Of a stretch of DNA of 64,000 nucleotides, positions 57,824-64,000 are shown one piece after another. The notes below the pieces were generated by a model. The model ran no database searches. It had not been told where the DNA came from and saw only the letters and a program-made list of their open reading frames with translations. Source of the DNA: Gigaspora margarita (Eukaryota; Glomeromycota; Glomeromycetes; Diversisporales; Gigasporaceae); the NCBI GenBank assembly GCA_009809945.1, contig WTPW01000357.1, positions 265,378-329,377 of the forward strand. Direction: 5' to 3'. The translations under genes were made by a program, and so were the position numbers. The number at the start of each line of letters is the position of its first letter. Within the stretch, counting starts at the first letter, position 1.

Positions 57824-60800
57824 ATGAGCAAAGCAAATTCAATAAATATTTTAGGTGAATAATTAAATAATAAAATAAATTTTTTCCTTATTGATTTCTA
57901 GACTCAATATTAAACCAAGATTCTTCTGTTCTCAAGATTCTAAAGATCAAGATTTAAACTTCGAAAATACCACATTTGAAGTTTCTTTAGATCTTGAAAA
58001 AGTTCCTCATGAAAAATGTGAACAAAATTTTCCCAAAAATGAAGGTAAAAGCGTATATACAAATTGAAATTATTTAACTTTACTTTGTTGCCAAAGTAAT
58101 TGCAATTAAATTATTTGACAAGCACCAATTACAAAAAATAATATTCGTTAAAATGAGATTTTAATTCATTTTTAAATGCAACAAACATAATAGCTAAGGA
58201 TAATACAATGGTAAATGGAAAGTTGAATAACATCAATAATTCAATGAATTGGTCTTCAAAAAAGAAGGGACTAGTTTTGGCTATCATAGTTATATCAGGA
58301 ATAACGAGCCCTATTGTAGCAACGTGAGTGTCTTTTATTCTTAAATAGATAAACAAATAAGACTGCACAAAGTTGATTTCTTAGATTCTGGCCAGCAATC
58401 ATCCTTATGAAAAAAGTGGCCCGGATGCTGATACGGGTCGGCACGGGTTTTTCTGGATAGGCACGTGTCATGTGGCACGTAAAGGCATGAAACACGAACC
58501 AAAACGTGACAGAATGGCACGTATGTTACGTTTTACGGTATTGATGCATGCATTGGGTGGCACGTATGAGCACGTTTTATTACGTTACTTTACGTGTAAT
58601 TACCCGTGCCAAAACCCGTAAGTTTTGGTTTAGTAAAGTGCAGCAAAACCCGGTCCAATTACGGTCCAAAATGTCCGGGTAAACAGTACAATTCGAACCA
58701 ATTCAACGTGCAACACGGATCACAGACGTACAAACCAGGACATCCGCCCATGCCACACTTGACCGTGCCTCTCCGTAGAAACACGTGCCTACACGGATCA
58801 CTTTTTTTATAGGGCATATATAGAGATCAGTTGTAATAAGAGACTGGTAACTGCAGCATCATGCGTGCTCAATCATGTGAATTTCAGCCATATGTAAGTC
58901 ATGTGCATCATGCGCATGGCATCTTTATTTTTAGTTGTAATCCTATTTTGTCGTTTTCTGTACCGTTAAACCCTAATAAGAAAATCTATCATTATACAAA
59001 TATCACCGACAAGGTTACATGTTATACGAACATATGTTCGACGTATTCGACAACAGGTTTATTATTTGGCAAGTTATAAAATCATGTAACTAAGTACGCC
59101 ATCCGGCGTCCCCATAGTAGGGGTTTATAAAAAAAAAAAAAAAAAAAAATCATGTAACTTTATTGGAGTAATTTTGTATGATAAAATGGTTAAAATATCT
59201 TTTAAAGTATATTCACTGAATTTGTATTTGTCGAATTTCAATATTGCATTTATTAGAACTATCATCAAATTCGCATTTTAATGTAATTTGACTGGTCTAA
59301 GACCCAATTAACATCCTAATAATGATATTACCTAGTTTAGTCAGCTATTATAATTTGTGTGTAACATTTAAAGACATTAACCAGGCTAAACTTTACGGCC
59401 AAGATTAGACTGAATATAATCAAATTATTTAATTTTTGACCTGATTTTACAATAGAAGTTTAAGACCGGACAGAATAACTTTCCTACTTACTAAGCTAAA
59501 AGAAAATAACATTATTTAAATTTTAAATTTTAGAATCCACTTTCCTGTGCTTGTGGTATTGCAAAATGAATTTAACGTCTCCAATTTTGCTATAGATGCT
59601 TTTGGTAATTATTGATCAATTAAACAGAATCCTTTCGTATTAATTCCTAAATTATGTCTGACAATTTTTCGGTTTATTTTAAATTGTAGCTTCTCTATCA
59701 ACATTTTTCATAGGAATAGGGGTAAAAGAATTTTATTTACTGTACCGTAATACTCGTTTAATTCCTTAAATTAACAATGTTATTAATCATTATAATAGCC
59801 AATAGTTTTCGCTGCTTATTCAGATGAACTCGCAACAAGAAAGAAAGTATTTATTGCCACTTTTTTAATGTTTACTTTGTCATCAGTAGTATGCGCTATC
59901 GCGACAACTTTTTGGCTGTTAATAGTAATGCGTTCCATTCAAGCTATTGGTATTTCGGCTGTATTACCACTTGGTTCTGGAGTTATAAGTGACATTTACA
60001 GTCCACTTGGTAAAATATTTTTTAAATTATATCATGAATTTATTATATATATTGTAAAATTTATTATTCATTTACAGAAAGGGGAAACGCATTCGGGATA
60101 TTATATTTTGTTTATTGGACTGGCCCTTTCCTAGCTTCAATTGTTGGTGGATATATTACCCAATACCTTGGTTGGCGTTGGATTTTTTGGATTTTGGCAA
60201 TCTTTGGCGGTGCCATCCTTTTTTTGATATTTTTCTTCCTCCCGGAAACTTTTAATAGTAACTCTTTAAAATCCGATCCAAGTCATCGATTTAATCCAAT
60301 TGCTCCACTAAAGTTATTTAAATATCCAAATATCACTCTTATTATAATATATATATGTATATCAAATTTATTAAATCATGTTCAAAATATTAGTATTCCT
60401 ATAAATTTTTCTGCACGTTATAAATTTACATCTTCGGAAATTGGGTTATTCTTTATTTCACCTTCTCTTGGGTATATGTTTGGAAGTTTGTTTGGAGGAA
60501 AATACTCGGATTTTTTATCGCAAAAGTCATTATTAATTTCTGGCGATTATATTCCTGAAATAAGAATAAAAAGTGCTTGGTTAGGCTCAATATTAATTCC
60601 AATAACTTGCTTCATTTATGGATGGCTATTAGAAATCAATTTTAACTTCTACGTATTGGGAATATTATTGTTTTTATGTAGGTTGCATTATTTTTAATAT
60701 CACCGTGTTTTATTAAAAAGCTTAATTTATAGAATTTTTTTTTTTTTTTTACAAAGGTTCATTCGGAATGGCAATCACGTTTAACACTTTATCTACATAC

Positions 60801-61031
60801 CTCGTCGATTCATGTCCTGGACGTGGTGCTTCGGTTACGGCATTAGCATGTCTTGTTAGATTATCTATTCCTGGTATTATAACAATTTTTGAAACTTCTA
60901 TTGAAGAAAAATTGGGTGTTCGTTGGATGTTTACTTTAATAAGTGTAATATGCTTTCTTAGTATTTTATTACCAGTGGTGGTATATATTAATGGGAAAAA
61001 ATGGAGGTCTAATTTTGTTATTACATTATAA
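57824..61031 (+). CDS. MFS transporter (DHA1-like), multi-exon
   Basis: Exons that join in frame: 57902-58044, 58194-58323, 59534-59604, 59690-59721, 59799-60009, 60078-60677 and 60757-61031, all with GT-AG introns; together about 487 codons. A possible first exon is 57824-57854 (MSKANSINIL), but its frame disagrees with the next exon by one base, so a small frameshift or another start (ATG near 58209) must be considered. Features: TM1 in KKKGLVLAIIVISGITSPIV, the loop 2-3 MFS signature YSDELATRKKVF, TM segments through SSVVCAIATTFWLLIVMRS, the QYLGWRWIFWIL block typical of drug:H+ antiporters, LPETFN, and a C-terminal half ending RWMFTLISVICF and KKWRSNFVITL. It would export or import small molecules across the plasma membrane; the substrate is unknown. 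The intron at 58324-59533 is enlarged by repeats. Confidence 0.85.
58405..58815. repeat. Dispersed-family MITE inside the MFS intron
   Basis: The left end TTATGAAAAAAGTGGCCCGG and right end CGGATCACTTTTTTTATAGG are inverted. The interior is full of GGCACGT / ACGTGCC words. It belongs with the GGATAGGCACGGG family of 47451-48145. Confidence 0.7.
59092..59148 (+). mobile_element. Tiny poly(A)-tailed retroinsertion
   Basis: About 37 bp containing two short hairpins (CGCC-ATCC-GGCG and CCCC-ATAGTA-GGGG), followed by about 20 A. AAATCATGTAACT stands on both sides (59079-59091 and at the end of the A run to 59159). This is the structure of a severely 5'-truncated LINE or SINE insertion made by target-primed reverse transcription. 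Confidence 0.8.
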
Positions 61032-61225
61032 TATGTAAACTATTCCATAGTACATATTAAGAACATTTACATATAATATATCTTTAAAAGTAAATAATTC
61101 CGATTTAATAGCGTTAGTTTATTTTAAATAATTTATATCAATAAATACCTAATGAGATTATTCTAGCTAGTAAAAATCCAGTGTTCTAAGTTTATAAAAT
61201 GTTTTCAGTATATTAGTTTGCAACT

Positions 61226-61305
61226 ACCGTATTTGCGCGTAATAACGCGCCCTTGCGCATTATTTTGAAGCGCGCATGCGCCTTATTTTGAGTAAAAATG
61301 TAATT
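61226..61305. repeat. Single end of a GCGC-rich MITE
   Basis: ACCGTATTTGCGCGTAATAA followed by GCGCATTATTTTGA-like words matches one end of the element at 26260-26524 with GC substitutions. No second end was found. Confidence 0.5.
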
Positions 61306-61716
61306 TTTTTTTGAAATCTCATAGTACAAATGTATGCATTAAGTCATCTTTTGCCCTCTCGTCGAGGGATTATTACTAAAGTAATGAAATGCGATGATAT
61401 GTTACTGTCCCTTCAATTTCGTGCAATGCCTACTAACAGCGATCATTTGATAGTCCTTACCTGGATTATCTTCTAAACCTTAATGTCTATCGTGAAGGTG
61501 GGTGAAAAGAACCTGCAAATTCGGTCTGGAAAACCCCATAATTCCTTTTTGATTACCATGTTAACAGACCTAAGCAAGGTTTATGTACACAAATACAAGA
61601 AACTTTCTTCATAACTGTCATCTCGACAGGCCACTTTCAAAAAAATTATGACTGTCGTCTGATAGGTTATAATTCATCTAAAGTAAACTAATCAATAATT
61701 ATTATCGCGACAAGCT
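61306..61716. other. No supported feature
   Basis: Moderately AT-rich. I see no gene or repeat I can name. Confidence 0.4.
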
Positions 61717-61759
61717 ATCGCCTTTATGAAAATTGGACCGGATCAGCAAGGGTTACGTC

Positions 61760-62763
61760 TAGTGCTCCGAACGGGTCGGTTCGGGTCGGGTTATAGGCAA
61801 CCCGAACCCGACCCGAAATTTCGGGTCGGGCCGGGTTGAAAACTTTCGGGTTAGCACTTCAACCCGACCCGACCCGATCCTGACCCGACCCGACTCGAAC
61901 CCGACCCGAATTTTTAAGCCCAAAATGCTAAAGTTTTTTTTTAAAAAAAAAATTTTGGCCTTAGATGTGAATAAAAAAAAAAAATTGCGTGACCTTGGAT
62001 GTGAACATTAAAAAAAAAAAATTGCGTGACCTTAGATGTGAACATAAAAAAAAAAAAAAAANNNNNNNNNNNNNNNNNNNNNNNNNNNNNNNNNNNNNNN
62101 NNNNNNNNNNNNNNNNNNNNNNNNNNNNNNNNNNNNNNNNNNNNNNNNNNNNNNNNNNNNNNNNNNNNNNNNNNNNNNNNNNNNNNNNNNNNNNNNNNNN
62201 NNNNNNNNNNNNNNNNNNNNNNNNNNNNNNNNNNNNNNNNNNNNNNNNNNNNNNNNNNNNNNNNNNNNNNNNNNNNNNNNNNNNNNNNNNNNNNNNNNNN
62301 NNNNNNNNNNNNNNNNNNNNNNNNNNNNNNNNNNNNNNNNNNNNNNNNNNNNNNNNNNNNNNNNNNNNNNNNNNNNNNNNNNNNNNNNNNNNNNNNNNNN
62401 NNNNNNNNNNNNNNNNNNNNNNNNNNNNNNNNNNNNNNNNNNNNNNNNNNNNNNNNNNNNNNNNNNNNNNNNNNNNNNNNNNNNNNNNNNNNNNNNNNNN
62501 NNNNNNNNNNNNNNNNNNNNNNNNNNNNNNNNNNNNNNNNNNNNNNNNNNNNNNNNNNNNNNNNNNNNNNNNNNNNNNNNNNNNNNNNNNNNNNNNNNNN
62601 NNNNNNNNNNNNNNNNNNNNNNNNNNNNNNCGGGTTAATTCACAACCCGAACCCGACCCGAACCCGACCCGAAACTTTCGGGTCAAAATTTTCTAACCCG
62701 AACCCGACCCGACCCGAAATTTCGGGTCGGGTTTCGGGTTGACCCGACCCGTTCGGAGCACTA
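61760..62763. repeat. hAT-like element with CGGGTCGGGT subterminal arrays
   Basis: The inverted ends TAGTGCTCCGAACGGGTCGG are identical at both sides, with an exact 8-bp duplication GTTACGTC (61752-61759, 62764-62771). Both ends carry arrays of CCCGACCCGAA. The middle holds three tandem copies of a phrase ending GACCTTAGATGTGAACAT (61955-62045), related to the Harbinger-type MITE 51320-51696, and an assembly gap. Confidence 0.92.
62062..62630. other. Assembly gap (569 N)
   Basis: Run of N after an A-rich tandem repeat. Open frames across it are artefacts. Confidence 0.99.
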
Positions 62764-63014
62764 GTTACGTCGGATAGGCACGGGTCATGATCCGGATTTG
62801 TACGGTATGTTCCGGTTTGGTCCGGATACCGTGGACCGTGTGGGACCGTATGCCCGTACCAAATGGACCGTAAATGGCTCGGGTTTTGAAGAAGTTTACT
62901 AGTCGAATCGGCACGGGATTTGGCACGGGTAAACGTAAATTCACGTGCCACTGCGATAACTATGTGGATTAACTATTAAACCATAAATTTACATAAGTAA
63001 TCAATATAACAACA

Positions 63015-63711
63015 GAGTACCCTAGCCATGGCAAAAAAAGTTCGGGTCATGTGACGATCTGCAGTAAAATTAGCCAATAAGGATTTCCAATTTAGTGTAC
63101 GTTACACGATCAGGCAAAATTCAAACCCTAACATAGACGCTAACCCTAACCTAAATAAAAGATTTTTATCGGTTATCACGTGACCCGAACTTTTTTGCCA
63201 TGGCTAGTGATGCGACGGCTCGGCTCGGCTCGGCTCACGGCTAACATTTACTAAGCCGAGCCGATCCTTCGGCTCTACATCCAGAGCCGAGCCGTTTATA
63301 AGCCGATCACCCACAAGCCGAGCCATTTATAAGCCGATATCCTTGCGAGTATTGAAGAAGAAAATATGTAATACAAGGCGATAAAGATCGATTCGAATAT
63401 AATGAATAAAAAAAAAAGGAAACATGTAACAATGATATAAATATCAATGAAAAAGATCAATAAAATAAAAAAAGCACGATAAAGTTGAACATAATTTAAG
63501 TCATGATACTAGATTATCTACATTGACTAATAGAGTCAATACTTACCCCATAGCCGAGCCGATGATCGGCTTCAAGGTCTTAGCCAAGCCATTGTTGGAG
63601 CCAATACCTTATTAGTAGACCCATAGCCGCGCCGATCATCGGCTCGGCTTAGCCGTTCGGCTCACGGCTCGGCTCTAGCCGTTTGCATCACTAGCCATGG
63701 CTAGGATACTC
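63015..63711. repeat. MITE with GAGTACCCTAGCCATGGC ends, split by a hAT-like MITE
   Basis: The left end GAGTACCCTAGCCATGGC and right end GCCATGGCTAGGATACTC are inverted. Inner blocks (AAAAAGTTCGGGTCA and its complement) extend the pairing. The right end is interrupted by 63205-63693. It lies in copy 3 of the dispersed family, as the uninterrupted copies show. Confidence 0.8.
63205..63693. repeat. hAT-like MITE with GGCTCGGCTC subterminal arrays
   Basis: The ends TAGTGATGCG and TTTGCATCACTA are inverted. There is an exact 8-bp duplication GCCATGGC (63197-63204, 63694-63701). GGCTCGGCTCACGGCT-like arrays lie at both ends and GAGCCGAGCC inside. Confidence 0.92.
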
Positions 63712-64000
63712 AGCTAACTGCATATGAAGTAAAATTTTGTAAGGAATTTTTTTTGTTAAGACACACAGGGAAGCTTTATCAGTGAAATCATGAGATATTG
63801 CTCTTTTTTTTTTTAAAAAAAAAAACACTTACTGATCTTTCGCTCTCCACGAAACGAGCCAACACGTTTCACGAGCCAACACGTGTGTAACGTACACATA
63901 CGTGCCATCTGAATGCGCCATTTCATATGACGTGATATGACGTGCCACCCTTTGCCGTAATGTCCGTGCCATTCCGTGAAACGTTCCTGTACGTACCACA

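Larger units (their letters stand above)
61717..64000. repeat. Dispersed repeat family, copy 3, carrying three elements, runs off the window
   Basis: Starts TTTATGAAAATTGGACCGGA and aligns with copy 2 to the end of the window. It is interrupted by 61760-62763 and 63015-63711. Confidence 0.75.

Noticed and set aside
58129-58495. Minus-strand frames with hydrophobic runs
   Set aside because: They are antisense to MFS exon 58194-58323 and a MITE; the plus-strand reading has splice sites and the TM1 pattern.
61961-62742. Long open frames on both strands
   Set aside because: They run through the 569-N gap and the CCCGAA arrays of a MITE.
1-64000. tRNA and rRNA genes
   Set aside because: I looked for tRNA-like GGTTCGAATCC boxes and rRNA-like GC-rich blocks and found none that I can support.

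Overview
The window looks like nuclear DNA of an arbuscular mycorrhizal fungus (Glomeromycotina, Rhizophagus-like). It is strongly AT-rich, carries very many mobile elements, and its few host genes belong to families expanded in that group: a long Sel1-repeat protein, a TKL-type protein kinase with short GT-AG introns, a SPRY-domain gene remnant and a KRBA2-like integrase gene. The assignment rests on gene content and recognised protein style; no search was run. Two runs of N (13669-14370 and 62062-62630) and scattered single Ns lie in repeats.

Layout. 1-2094: a small hAT-like fragment and a palindromic MITE in AT-rich DNA. 2095-11831: an old LTR retroelement of uncertain family with about 500-bp LTRs, carrying several later DNA elements. 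12271-32022: a LINE with AP-endonuclease, RT and RNase H remnants and a poly(A) tail. Its endonuclease is interrupted by a hAT-like element (13306-24705), which in turn holds a young Ty3/gypsy element (14619-24686). 32023-39660 is the host-gene island: Sel1-repeat gene (+), TKL kinase (+), an unrecognised 24-residue-repeat membrane protein (-) and a SPRY pseudogene (+). 40687-45822 is a tyrosine-recombinase retroelement with Ngaro/PAT-type split direct repeats. 45823-52050 is MITE territory with a three-unit tandem repeat. 52664-55110 is a decayed KRBA2-like integrase gene with an expanded minisatellite. 55684-57245 is a DNA element with long inverted ends. 57824-61031 is an MFS transporter gene with seven or eight exons. 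61717-64000 is a copy of a dispersed repeat family carrying two hAT-like elements and one further MITE.

The most notable points are: the split-repeat recombinase retroelement, whose 3' region holds three small hairpins with a compensatory base-pair change; the 24-residue-repeat protein with a duplicated hydrophobic module; the three-level LINE/hAT/gypsy nest; and a swarm of hAT-like MITEs, most with readable 8-bp target duplications and several with their own private short subterminal repeat. No tRNA, rRNA, CRISPR array or bacterial-style operon was seen.
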